The position numbers and the translations under genes are program-made. DNA of 64,000 nucleotides, taken from assembly GCA_013339895.1 (NCBI GenBank), contig JABACO010000001.1:32593501-32657500 (forward strand), given 5' to 3'. Origin of the DNA: Ephydatia muelleri (taxonomy: Eukaryota > Porifera > Demospongiae > Spongillida > Spongillidae). Positions 1 through 8,730 of the stretch are shown piece by piece (within the stretch, counting starts at the first letter, position 1; every line of letters begins with the position of its first letter). The notes beneath the pieces were generated by a model. It searched no databases, was not told where the DNA came from, and saw only the letters and a list, made by a program, of their open reading frames with translations.

Positions 1-271
1 CCATTTTTTTGCAAAACATTGCCTTTATAGCCTTTGAATGTGTTTTTAATTGGCTTCTAGTCTTTCCACCTTGTTTTGTTTCAAAGTACTTGTTGCTAAT
101 ATTCAGAGGTACTTGAAAGAATTTTTTGAAATAACTTTCAGTTTGTTCTTGCATAGCAACTCGTGCGTATCCACAATTTAGTGTTTGCAATTGTCTTGTA
201 CATTCTGCGTACCAATTCATATCAGTGCAAATTAGGGATTGAGCAATTTGTAACCTATCTGTTCTAATCAT
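1..271 (-). CDS. Unrecognised open frame running off the left edge
   Basis: A 90-residue frame opens at a Met at 271 on the minus strand and stays open to the window edge. Composition looks like real protein: mixed hydrophobic and charged residues, several aromatic residues, Cys spread along the chain and a Lys-rich end (KTRSQLKTHSKAIKAMFCKK). No catalytic motif or membrane segment is visible and I do not recognise the family. Because everything nearby is mobile DNA, a transposon-borne exon is the likeliest explanation, but a host exon cannot be excluded. Confidence 0.35.
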   Translation of the reverse strand, partial: MIRTDRLQIAQSLICTDMNWYAECTRQLQTLNCGYARVAMQEQTESYFKKFFQVPLNISNKYFETKQGGKTRSQLKTHSKAIKAMFCKKM

Positions 272-292
272 TCTTTATGCTGTTAATGATAA

Positions 293-295
<3 letters not shown>

Positions 296-322
<27 letters not shown>
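296..322. repeat. (TG)n microsatellite
   Basis: About 13 uninterrupted TG dinucleotides. The apparent minus-strand frame across it (poly-Thr-His) is an artefact of the repeat. Confidence 0.95.
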
Positions 323-325
<3 letters not shown>

Positions 326-520
326 GGCCCCAGTGTGGACTAATTAGAGAGCAAAGCGGGGGATACATCACTGAGCCGATAAAGGCCCCGGTGTGGGCTA
401 ATGATGCAAGGGATGAAGAGGAATGAGAAGGAGTAAGGGGAGGGTGATCGTCATGTTTCAAAGGACCAGAGCAAAGTAGTAAGCAGACTTGATTGTGTGC
501 GGCTTGGATTTAATGTCTAG

Positions 521-715
521 TCCCCAGATCCCCTCCTGATAGATTGTCTAGACTACTATGCACTCACACCATCGTATCGGCTCCCGAAGAAGAAGTTCAA
601 TCTATTGGACGAGGAGGAGCAGGAGGGCATGAGGATGTGCCACTCTTGTAATGACCTCATCACATACACTTACTGTGTGTACAGGGGATCTTGTGTGACC
701 CAATACATTCCATGA
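521..715 (+). pseudogene. Rabenosyn-5-like exon piece (second half of FYVE zinc finger)
   Basis: An open stretch of about 64 residues ends in a stop at 713-715. Its core, LDEEEQEGMRMCHSCNDLI, resembles the end of the rabenosyn-5 FYVE domain, where an acidic insert is followed by R-x-C-x-x-C-x-D. FYVE domains bind phosphatidylinositol 3-phosphate on early endosomes, and rabenosyn-5 is a Rab4/Rab5 effector. Only the last zinc-ligand pair (CHSC) is present. The frame is preceded by possible 3' splice signals (TCTAG, CCCCAG), so it may be an old exon. Two other rabenosyn-like pieces, both from the C-terminus, lie at 5,803 and 44,200, which strengthens the reading. A chance match in a short acidic stretch remains possible. 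Confidence 0.35.
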
Positions 716-1517
716 CACTGTCGAAAGGGGAGGTCATGTGACCTTGAAGTCACATGCTTCTGTCGGATACAGACGTACCAGGCTGTGTCATCACTTTGTT
801 CTATTTTTTTTAGTCCACTAAGATGTCTGGCCTCAGAGGTCAAACCATTGATAGCAGCCTACATGCCATTCGAAATATCTTTTCTTTGTGTGTAATCATT
901 TTGTAATTACATTTTTTTAAATCTGACCACTATGATCGATATATGCCTGTATGATAATGGGCGGAGTCATTGGCTGGACCCATCACTCATATACCATTAG
1001 GAAGCCAATATGTAAAACTTCATACCTTTAATCATAGATTGTTCGGTGTTAAACCGGTTTAACGAAGTGTTAAACCGGTTTAACACTTTTCCAGTGTCTA
1101 TTACACAGTATAGAAGGTGGTTGTGTTCTACAACAGCACTGCTGTCCTATCCAGATATCTGTTAAGTCTTTGCGCCACACCAGTTCTAGACGCAATTCTC
1201 GCTTTTTGTACCGTTACAAGCAAATCCACTCCACGGACTTCTTTTGCCGCCATTGGTAATTTCAATTAGCATGGCAAAAGGGCTCGCCGTCGGAGTCAAC
1301 GTTTGCGCCTCTTCAAAGGCGTTATTTGTGAGTGAGGTGCAAAAGCATGATATAGTGCAGGCTGGAAGAGCGAGCTAGCTTATGGCAGCATACAAGAGCA
1401 GGTAGGTTTCAGGCGAAGCCGAAAATGCTTTTCATCATTAAACAAGGTTGTAGATTTGAGCGCTAGAGCTCTTACAGTAGTTGTTGACAGTGAATCCGAC
1501 AAGGATGATGGGGCTTA
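716..1517. other. Non-coding stretch left of the piggyBac relic
   Basis: No convincing frame. It contains a short inverted motif around 741-766 (GTCATGTGAC/GTCACATG) and the paired palindromes listed separately at 1,048-1,088. The part after about 1,200 may be the 5' flank of the piggyBac-like element. Confidence 0.5.
1048..1088. promoter_or_regulatory. Paired GTTAAACCGGTTTAAC palindromes (Grainyhead-type site)
   Basis: Two copies of the perfect 16-bp palindrome GTTAAACCGGTTTAAC lie at 1,048-1,063 and 1,069-1,084. The second extends to a perfect 24-bp palindrome (1,065-1,088). Their centres are 21 bp apart, two helical turns. The core AACCGGTT is the published consensus for Grainyhead/CP2 factors, which bind as dimers. 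Function here is inference; an arm of an old mobile element is the alternative. Confidence 0.4.
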
Positions 1518-2467
1518 GTGGCAACATCAAGTTCTGTTGATGATGATGATACTGCCAATGCTGAAGCTAGAGATGAAGTGAACGAGATTCAAGACGGTGA
1601 AGACCATCTAGCAGAGTTGGAAGCATTTGATGCTGGTGATATTGATGGGCAACCAGAGATAGACAATGATGGGAATGACTCAGAGCAAAGAAATGAGAAT
1701 GTAATTGTTTGCCAAGGTGTAGAGTGGCACATCTGTGACTGTGTATCAGATTATGTAAGAGTCCAGCCACGGTTTAGTGCAAAACTTCTATGGGTCGATG
1801 GCTGCTGTGCTGCAGAAAGAATTCCTATTCAGTATTTTAAGATATCCTTTCCAACTCAAATGGTGCCGGACATACTTATGTGGAGTGGAATTGCAATGCC
1901 AATCAAGAAGAAGAAAATGGACAAGGCAGAGTTCTGGTGGCTTCTAGGTATCATCTGCACCCTCACATGTCACCACCAGTAAAAGGCGTGACCTGTGGAG
2001 TCTTCAAGATGGAATTTTCCCTGCCCCAAATTTGGAAGTCGCTATGGGATCTCACAACAAAGGTTTCAAACACTGCTTCGATACTTAAGATTTTGCCCTC
2101 CAGAAGAGTTTGAAGTACTCATGATAGATGGGCACCAGTATGTAGGCCAACCAAAAGGAGTTGGAGCCGAACTGAAGGATGCAGCATGCTCTCAAACCCA
2201 CATCATTGCTCTTGAAATTCAAGAAGGGAAGGAAGAGATGGCAACGAAGAAATACATGCAGGAATGGAAAAAAGCAGGTACGGCTCAAGTCTTGAGACTC
2301 ACAGAACCATGGCATGGTTCTGGCAGAGTCATTAATGCTGATTCAGCTTTTGCCAGTGTCACAACAGCTGAAGCCTGTAGGAAATACGGCCTGCATTTCA
2401 CTGGTTCAGTCAAAACTGCTACTACCAAGTTCCCAATGAAGTATTTAAATGACCTTGAGTATAACAA
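1518..2467 (+). pseudogene. piggyBac-like transposase, N-terminal and central part
   Basis: The first part is a typical acidic piggyBac N-terminus (SSSVDDDDTANAEARDEVNE) followed by YFKISFPTQMVPDI, which matches the conserved F-x-x-M-V-x-x-I region. Later come ISQQRFQTLLRYLRF and VGAELKDAACSQTHIIALEI. Near the end is RVINADSAFASVTTAEACRK then LHFTGSVKTATTKFP, the Asp-containing strand and its sequel in DDE_Tnp_1_7. Reading requires frame changes near 1,880 and 2,000. Sequence that should hold the first catalytic Asp, between the RYLRF block and the IDGHQ block near 2,115, is missing. There is no convincing start codon (the frame begins at GTG after a stop). The protein breaks off at about 2,467, where Helitron-related sequence begins, and resumes at about 5,499. 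A dead copy. Confidence 0.75.
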
Positions 2468-2761
2468 GTAAATAAAAACCTTCTCTAACGAGAAAGTTGG
2501 TGGGCATATAGGATTGACAATGTTGGTGTAAAAAGCACGGAAACAAGTGTGACAGAAATGTTACTGGAAAATTGAAATAGGCCTATATTTAGCCCAGTCA
2601 CATTTAGGCAGCGCACGCCTGAGAAAATGGGCTAAATATAGGCCTATTTCAATTTTCCAGTAACATTTCTGTCACACTTGTTTCCGTGCTTTTTACACCA
2701 ACATTGTCAATCCTATATGCCCACCAACTTTCTCGTTAGAGAAGGTTTTTATTTACTTGTT
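2463..2761. repeat. Near-perfect 133-bp inverted repeat with 33-nt loop
   Basis: Left arm 2,463-2,595 and right arm 2,629-2,761 are reverse complements throughout as read by eye, separated by 33 bases. The right-arm sequence recurs, diverged, at 14,668-14,800 beside a second Helitron copy, so it is the terminal part of that family. The palindrome is best explained as two such ends joined head to head, at the point where the Helitron interrupts the piggyBac gene. Confidence 0.9.
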
Positions 2762-2994
2762 TCATAAGTTTTTTTTTTCTCCGTGTCAACGAAGCTTCAT
2801 AACTGTAATGTGATGAGGAACGATGTGCAATGGACAAAATGTCTATACCTTACGAACGCTTTGTGCATTGCCCCGACCACAAGTTACTATATAACTTTAA
2901 TAAATACGTATGTAAAATTAATGTTACAATAACAATAAAATTAATAGTGATAAGTGTAGTTGTTTTTGATAAAATAAATAGTTTTGCCGCCTCC

Positions 2995-3262
2995 TCTTCC
3001 TCGGCCTCTTCCTCTTCTTCTTCTCCCCCCCCCCGGGGTAAGGCCATGCGGGAGGCGGGGGCAGCATTGGGGGCAGCATTGGGGGCAGCATTGGGGGGAG
3101 CATCAGCGGGGGTAACGCTGCAGGCGGTGGGTCCAGCGCTGCTGCAGGCGGTGGCCGCGCTTCTGCTGGCGGTGGCGGAGGGTCCAGCACTGCTGCAGGC
3201 GGTGGCGGGGCTTCTGCTGGCGGTGGCTGTGGGTCCAGCGCTGCTGCAGGCGGCGGCGGGGC
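2995..3262. repeat. GC-rich Ala/Gly/Pro-coding low-complexity block
   Basis: Imperfect units such as GGGGGCAGCATT and GCTGCTGCAGGCGGTGGC make this an isolated GC island in AT-rich DNA. It is open in several frames on both strands for compositional reasons only. An equivalent block lies at 14,938-15,160 in the second Helitron copy, at the same relative position. Confidence 0.85.
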
Positions 3263-3270
3263 TTAACCTT

Positions 3271-3533
3271 ACGGATAGTTTTTAGCAGTGACCCTGCCTG
3301 TGATCTTCGTACACTTATTGCTTTAGCAAGTAATGCATCTGCACTAATCTTACTTACTGCTGCACGGGCAGATCTTGTAACAACCTTTTGAGCTAGCAAT
3401 GAATGGCTATTGCAGAAAGCATTGTTTACATCACACAGAAGCTCACTATCCCTAAGAATTGCTTTTTCAAGACTCACTCCATACTCTGCTAGTGTGCGAG
3501 AGTTGGGCTCAAACAGGGAGTAACTATATGGGA
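3271..3533 (-). pseudogene. Helitron protein, second exon
   Basis: The minus-strand frame encodes a segment beginning near SLFEPNSRTLAEYG and ending ADALLAKAISVRRSQAG then LLKTIRK. The homologous segment occurs at about 17,040-16,860 in the second Helitron copy, where it lies upstream of the DUF6570-type region. This gives confidence that it follows exon 1 at 4,398-4,975. It is a basic, helical linker without a known catalytic role. After it the reading frame runs into the GC-rich block, so the rest of the protein is missing here. Confidence 0.6.
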
Positions 3534-3652
3534 GAAGATAGGGTTGCAGTACTTTTATTTTACCACACATTATGCCTTATCATGTATCAAAACATTTTAC
3601 CAACTGCGCATAACGTGAATTATTTTATTTTCATACAACTCAATTTTCTGTA

Positions 3653-3989
3653 CACACATGTGTAGTGGACCTTTAAAACAATGTGAGAGACACAAATTAC
3701 CTTTTGTACCCTTTACATGTACATGGGGAACTTTTACTTGTGGGAAGCCTTACTGTACATCTGATAATCGGCTGCATGCAAGGGTTGGATGCGCATGACT
3801 GACTTGTTAATTAAATTTCTGAAAATGCAATTACAGTAGTACACACATGTGTATAGTCCTTTATTGCACATCACATTTACAATGTAACAGACACAGATGC
3901 ATGTACATGTACAAATAACCTTTTGTACAAACATTGACCTTTACCAGGGAACATCCCGTGTAGGAAGCCATACTGTACATCTGATAATA
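3653..3989. repeat. Imperfect tandem duplication in the Helitron intron
   Basis: The segment at 3,653-3,768 (ACACACATGTGTA through AAGCCTTACTGTACATCTGA) is repeated with small insertions at 3,841-3,989. No coding potential. Confidence 0.7.
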
Positions 3990-4074
3990 TGTCATGCAAG
4001 CATACAAGAGTGTTAATGTGTGCATGACAGGAAGCCATGAGCCACGTGCATAGCAGCCCTTAGATTTTAAATGG

Positions 4075-4375
4075 TACACAGCCAAATTTGTACAATATGT
4101 ACCATATATGTTAAGCACATCATATTGTAGAGTATATGATAATCATATTTGTAGCATAAATGATATTTTAGCATATATGGGTCATAATGTTATCACAGTT
4201 TGGTACAAAATGTCAAACTGTTTCCATATATGTAACGAATTGTTAGAACAATCTGTACCATATGTCGTGCTGAACGGATATGTTCCAGGTTGTACCAGTT
4301 ATGATACAAATATGTATCATATTATGATAGGCATATGTCACATATCCGGTACAGAAAATTACTTTTGGCTGTGTA
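4075..4375. mobile_element. MITE-like element with TACACAGCCAAA ends
   Basis: About 300 bp, AT-rich and non-coding, bounded by TACACAGCCAAA at 4,075 and its reverse complement (TTTGGCTGTGTA) ending at 4,375. Internal sequence is rich in GTACCATATATG-like palindromes. It lies in the intron just downstream of the Helitron exon 1 donor. Related ends occur near 37,183-37,193 (TTGGCTGTGTA, with a similar interior) and at about 20,899 (TACACAGCCAAATT). No target duplication was identified. Confidence 0.55.
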
Positions 4376-4397
4376 CATACAGCATGCTATAACATAC

Positions 4398-4975
4398 CTT
4401 TGGGTGGTAGTGGTAGTTCTACGACCCTTCCAATACCGACTCATTCTAGCTGCCTTAATGGTAGCTGAATTACCCCTGTATATCCGCCTTTTAGCAGCAC
4501 GGTTCTCCTCGACGCTCTCTTGATATCGCTGCCTTTTAACAGCACGGTTCTCCTCGAGGTCCTCTCCATATCGCTGCCTTTTAGCAGCACGGTTTTCCTC
4601 GAGGTCCTCTCCATATCGCTGCCTTTTAGCAGCACGGTTCTCCTCGAGGTCCTCTCCATATCGCTGCCTTTTAGCAGCACGCTTAGGTTCAATATTTGCG
4701 ATGTAGCTCTCGCGTACAGAGGCCTTCTTTTTTTCAGGATCGGCCTTGTAGCTCTCGCGTACAGAGGCCTTCTTTTTTTCAGGATCGGCCTTGTAGCTCT
4801 CGCGTACAGAGGCCTTCTTTTTTTCAGGATCGGCCTTGTAGCTCGCGCGTACAGAGGCCTTCTTTTTTTCAGGGTCGGCCTTGTAGCGCTCTCGGGCTTT
4901 AGCCTTGTTCTCTTCTTGCTTTTGGAGGTATTCCGCTCGTTGCTTCGTTCTCTTCTTTCGATTACGCGAAGGCAT
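4398..4975 (-). CDS. Helitron protein exon 1: basic 15-residue repeats
   Basis: Starts MPSRNRKKRTKQRAEYLQKQ at 4,975 and stays open for 193 residues. Residues 30-95 are four to five repeats of the type DPEKKKASVRESYKA. Residues 95-160 are repeats of the type KRQRYGEDLEENRAA. The 15-residue (45-bp) period gives a charged helix suited to nucleic-acid or protein contact. It ends at a consensus donor, AAAG|GTATGTT, with the intron starting at 4,397. Such repeats precede the DUF6570 and Helitron_like_N regions in sponge Helitron proteins as I know them. The matching exon 2 lies at about 3.5 kb. The frame is undamaged, but the element downstream is not, so a full protein cannot be made from this copy. 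Confidence 0.7.
4500..4880. repeat. Two adjacent 45-bp tandem repeat arrays
   Basis: 4,500-4,695 holds about four 45-bp units (CGCTGCCTTTTAGCAGCACG core), and 4,695-4,880 about four units of a second type (CTCGCGTACAGAGGCCTTC core). Units are nearly identical, implying recent unequal exchange. They code for the helical repeats of the Helitron exon. Confidence 0.9.
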
Positions 4976-5498
4976 TTTTAGAAAAACAACTTCACTAGCC
5001 AAAATAAGTAACGACTAAACTGACACCAAAATAAATTTTGTGCCTGTTGGAGTATTTATACTGCCTAAAATTATCCATACTCCTGTATTTAGAACATAGT
5101 AATATACCCATACCGTATATAGGACTTTTTCGTTGTAGCTTCTTTATTACCTTAAGGGGCACCGCGCCGGTAAATTCTGAAGCGATTGGTACTATCGCCG
5201 TTCTTTAAAACCATTCCTAGCGTGAGTTATACTTGACGGAGAAGAAGAAGAAGAAGACGACGACGACCAACAATTTTTTGGGCATGGGCACGAGAAACAG
5301 GTTCTTAGTTGGTCTAGAAGGGCATAGTTTTATGACATGAAACTAGCACCAAAACGTAGATCTTGGTGTTGTCGTTCGATTGCTGCAAAGAGAAAAGCTA
5401 TCCGTTTCTTCGTTGTCCCTCGCGACGCAACTGAAAATTTTTAATGACATTCATGACTCCTCAATCAATCCTATATTGAACCTGCTGACGCAGGTTCA

Positions 5499-5802
5499 GA
5501 TGAGCCAGGTGACCATCATGTTCTCACTGCTTCAATCAATGAGCATTCATACATTGCTTGTGGATGGATGGATTCAACTAGGAAACACTTCATTTCCACA
5601 CACAACACAACACTAGAGGGCACCAACCCACATGGTAAGAGGCATTGGCGTGAGATTGAATCTGAAGAGCATGAAGGTACAGAAGTGTACTTTCATTACA
5701 CGAAGAGGCCCAAGCTTGTAGAACACTACTTTGATTCAGCCAAAATAATCAATGTACATAACTATGCCAGGCAATCTGGTCTGTCCTTGGAAACATCTTG
5801 GG
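5499..5802 (+). pseudogene. piggyBac-like transposase, C-terminal continuation
   Basis: In the frame starting DEPGDHHVLTASINEHSYIA it reads on through WMDSTRKHFISTHNTTLEGT and ends with RPKLVEHYFDSAKIINVHNY then ARQSGLSLE. These match the last DDE strand region of piggyBac-like proteins (W-x-D-x-R-x-x-F-I-S-T, then RP-x-x-V-x-x-Y-x-x-x-x-x-x-D/N-x-H-N-x-x-R-Q). It is the continuation of the relic ending at 2,467. The interruption is about 3.0 kb of Helitron-related DNA. It ends abruptly at about 5,802, where a rabenosyn-like piece starts. Confidence 0.75.
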
Positions 5803-5874
5803 GAGCAGCTCCTCTCCTTCATCCAGCAGGCCAGGCTGGGTGGGAGGCAGGACGAGGTGGAAGCACTGCAGAAG
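5803..5874 (+). pseudogene. Rabenosyn-5-like C-terminal Rab-binding fragment
   Basis: Twenty-four residues, EQLLSFIQQARLGGRQDEVE then ALQK, resemble the last helical hairpin of rabenosyn-5 (L-x-x-F-I-x-Q-A-x-x-x-x-R-x-D-E-V-x-x-L), which binds Rab5. The DNA is about 90% identical by eye to 44,261-44,330, which carries the same region up to a stop codon. It sits exactly between the piggyBac relic and an antisense hAT relic, so it looks like a captured scrap of a host exon rather than a gene. Confidence 0.5.
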
Positions 5875-5875
5875 A

Positions 5876-7195
5876 GATGCTGGCTTCAACACATCTATAT
5901 ACAGTGCTGCTCCAATTATCATTCTTGAGTGTTGCCATTTTGTGATGTATCCCTTTATGTGGGCTCTGTCTTCACTTTTAGTAGTGTCCTCAGCCACTGT
6001 AGAAAGGTGATTGAGATATGCTCCAACCTATCCACTACATGTTGCAAAGCATTACGTTTATCGTTGATCCATCGAGTACCTCGAGCACGAACTGGCATGT
6101 TCCCTGTCTTGGGGAAATTCATAAACCTTTTTAAGCTCAGATACAACATCTTCCAGCTCGCTGCACTTCTTTGGGGACTTCTCATATAGGTAGTAAAGTC
6201 TGAGAAGTATAGCTCATCAATGTCTTTAAACAGTTTGCTAGAGAGTGCCTCTTTACAGGCAAGTTCCAATCTATGTGCATAACACCAAGACCAAAATAGC
6301 CATGGAAGGTCATTCTGCATCCTTCCCTTCATCCCTCTATGCTCCGCAAAGTTAACAGATGCTCCATCTGTCCCACAACCAACAAGGATAGGAAATTCCC
6401 AGCAACTCCAAGGACGTTGACTTTATCTAGGATGTTTTCAATCTCCAACAGTTTTACACCACATTCTAGACATTTAATCACACCCCGTGCATCAGCTTTT
6501 TGTGGAACTTGTAATGAATTCCTCATTGACATCATCTTTAGAGCAATACAGAATGGCTACTAGTTCATCCACTACATTTCCAGCATCAGTAGACCCATCC
6601 ATGAGGATACTGTAGAAAGAAACTGCTGAAACACTTTGTACAAACAACTGTCGTTGGCTTCTAGCAACGTAATGAGTGAATGCCTCAGCTGAATTTTTCG
6701 TTTTATAACTAAAACCAAGATCTGCACCATGACGCGCTTCCAACTCATGCAGTGATGGATACTTTCTAAATGCCAAACCTTCTTTTGCCATTACAAAACA
6801 TGTGTCAAACTTCTTTATTATTCGTTCCTTCACTGTCCTGTCCATCGTCAAAAGAGCACATGCAATAGGCGAGTAAGTTGTTATAGATTGGTTTGTGGCT
6901 TTAGCAGCCACCGCATGCATCCTGATCATGCTGGTCATTGGTAGATGATGTTGCTAGTCTTGTGACTGCTGGATCCTTCTATCCATGCCCTGGTAAAGTT
7001 CTTTAGACCTTTCAGTTCAGTCTCGTGCTTCTGACAAGCTTCACACCATAACAGTCTGACAAGTTTGCGGTTCGCTTTATCTACGTCGCAACGCAGCCAA
7101 GAAAGCGATCGATGTTCACGCTCGTACTGTGATTGCCACTTTTTGAAAGTTGAAACACCAACTTGTCGCTTTTTAGTGTCTGGACCCGCCCAAAC
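5876..7195 (-). pseudogene. hAT-family (ZNF862-like) transposase relic 1
   Basis: Reading the minus strand from 7,195: VGVSTFKKWQSQYEREHRSL and RLLWCEACQKHETELKGLKN form a TTF-type zinc finger typical of ZNF862/KIAA1586-like hAT proteins. Next come VSAVSFYSILMDGSTDAG (the first catalytic Asp region, SILMDGSTD), LVGCGTDGASVN in pieces, and SWCYAHRLELACKEAL (the C-x-x-H-R-L-x-L motif). RARGTRWINDKRNAL follows (the T-R-W region). Three or more frame changes break it. The C-terminal hAT dimerisation region is absent; the sequence stops at the rabenosyn-like scrap at 5,874. No terminal repeats found. Confidence 0.75.
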
Positions 7196-7830
7196 CTTGT
7201 CTCGATAGCAGTAGGTCCAACTCTTCCATGCACGATCCGTCCAGTTGTGACCTTCCAATAGTAGTCAGCACCAATAAGAATATTTATCTCTAAGTGGTCT
7301 GAGGCATTACCAGAGTCAGCAAGGTCCAAACCAGAGAGGTATGGATATCGCTGTACTATAAGGTCCAGTGGCTGTCCAGAGAGAGGCTCACAAATAAGTG
7401 GCATTACATACAGAGAGAGCTCAAGATCCACTCCTGTTCTTGCCTTGAGTCCAAGCTTCACAACATCACATATTTGGGTTTTCTCTGCTTTAGATCCAAA
7501 CGTCCTAATGGAGACAGCAACAGATTGCTCCACCTCTAACCTGAGTGCGTCCCTTAAGTTATTTAGATATGTACGACTTCTGGCTACCACTATCGAGAAT
7601 TAGTCAGACCTTAATGGTGTCAGCTTGTGTTTCCTTGCAGTATGCTGCCACAGTTGCAGTCTGCAACAATACTGGTGTTCTGATATCGACATGTCGCTTC
7701 CTTAGGCAGGCGAAACACCTGCCTTCCTTCACCAATATCTGCATCCGTGCAGTTGGGTCAGTCACTGTTTTGCAAGACACAGATGAAATCTTCCTCCTTT
7801 GCGGCGTCCAAGATTTCAGCATCCAGCTTT
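7196..7830 (-). pseudogene. BEL/Pao retroelement fossil (gag knuckle and protease region)
   Basis: Fossil fragment of the BEL/Pao LTR family. It holds a CCHC-like knuckle region (GRCFACLRKRHVD) followed by a DUF1758-type retropepsin region with ILIGADYYW and SGLDLADSGN, characteristic of Pao elements. Reverse transcriptase, integrase and LTRs are not seen. It directly abuts the hAT relic at about 7,195. Broken, with several breaks; old by its fragmentary state. Confidence 0.7.
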
Positions 7831-7982
7831 AAAATGATATCAATTTTTCCTTCAGCATTTTGATTAGCGTCGCACGATTAACGCAGATTACTATTCGTCT
7901 TCTCCATGCTTGCAATAAATTTTGAGAACAATGCAATTCTAATTAAAAATCACGTGAGCATACAATTATTTTTAATAAACAA

Positions 7983-8730
7983 TCAAATCACTGACAGTAC
8001 CTTGTGATATGCGAAAAGTACGTACGGTAGTAGCTGGTCCCAGTCCTTGCCCTCTTTGACTGCTGTCTTCCGTAGCATCATCTTAAGGGTTAGGTTGAAC
8101 CGCTCTACGAGGCCGTCCTTCTGTGGAGGGTACGGGCTTGTGTGAATATGGCGTATGTGTAACAGACGATGCAACTCTTGTAACAGCATTGACGTAAAGT
8201 TAGTGCCCTGATCTGTCAGGATCTTCTTAGGAATTCCTACCCTCTCGAACAGTGTCACCAACTCTTCTGCCACCCGTTCAGCTTCCACGCTCCGCATGGC
8301 CATCGCCTCTGGATAACGGGTGACATAGTCACACACCACCAAGACTTACCGATTTCCATTACTGCTCCTGGGTAGTGGCCCCAATATGTCCATAGCTATA
8401 CGTTGGAATGGTACAGAAATCAGAAATCACGGGGAGTGGAACCAGTCGTACCCTGCAGACTTTCCCTCTAGACAGCTTCTGGCATTCTGCGCAGCCCTTG
8501 CAGTAGCTTGCCACATCGTGGTGCGCTCCTGGCCAGTGGAACCTTTGCAATATGCGGTCCGCTGTTTTCCGCTTCCCCAGATGGCCAGCTGTGGGAACAC
8601 TGTGTGCTAGATTTAACACAGCCTTATGAAGTTTCTTGGGCAGAACTAGCTGTTTCACGGCCGAGTCTTCGCCCCCTCCACAAGCTGCATTTTTTCTTCT
8701 GTGGTACAGCAATCCACCCTTCTTGTAATA
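7983..8730 (-). pseudogene. Ty3/Gypsy retroelement fossil (integrase)
   Basis: A fragment with the H2C2 zinc-binding segment (HSVPTAGHLGKRKTADRILQ, CKGCAECQK) followed by the integrase core. DYVTRYPEAMAMRS and LTDQGTNFTS are the first two catalytic Asp regions, and DGLVERFN holds the catalytic Glu. No gag, protease or LTR adjoins it. The element is broken and only its 3' third remains. Confidence 0.8.

Larger units (their letters stand above)
2629..5497 (-). mobile_element. Helitron-family element (copy A), internally deleted
   Basis: Minus-strand element. From right to left: a promoter-side region (about 5,000-5,490), exon 1 with 15-residue repeats (4,975-4,398), an intron that took in a small MITE, exon 2 (about 3,530-3,271), a GC-rich low-complexity block (3,262-2,995) and the terminal arm (2,761-2,629). 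The same order of exon 2, downstream exons, GC block and arm recurs at 14.67-17.1 kb. The replication-initiator and helicase domains are absent. It interrupts a piggyBac gene. The right boundary is placed at a small hairpin, GAACCTGC-TGAC-GCAGGTTC (5,478-5,497), just before piggyBac coding resumes; this boundary is inferred. Confidence 0.65.

Noticed and set aside
264-461. 65-residue minus-strand frame at 0.3 kb
   Set aside because: Spans the TG microsatellite and shows no motif.
2830-3285. Ala/Leu-rich and Pro-rich frames in the GC block near 3.1 kb (and at 14.8-15.2 kb)
   Set aside because: Open in several frames on both strands owing to repeat composition; not independent genes.
5226-5270. 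GAAGAAGAAGAAGACGACGACGAC run as a regulatory or coding repeat
   Set aside because: Simple purine-rich sequence upstream of the Helitron exon; nothing further supports a function.
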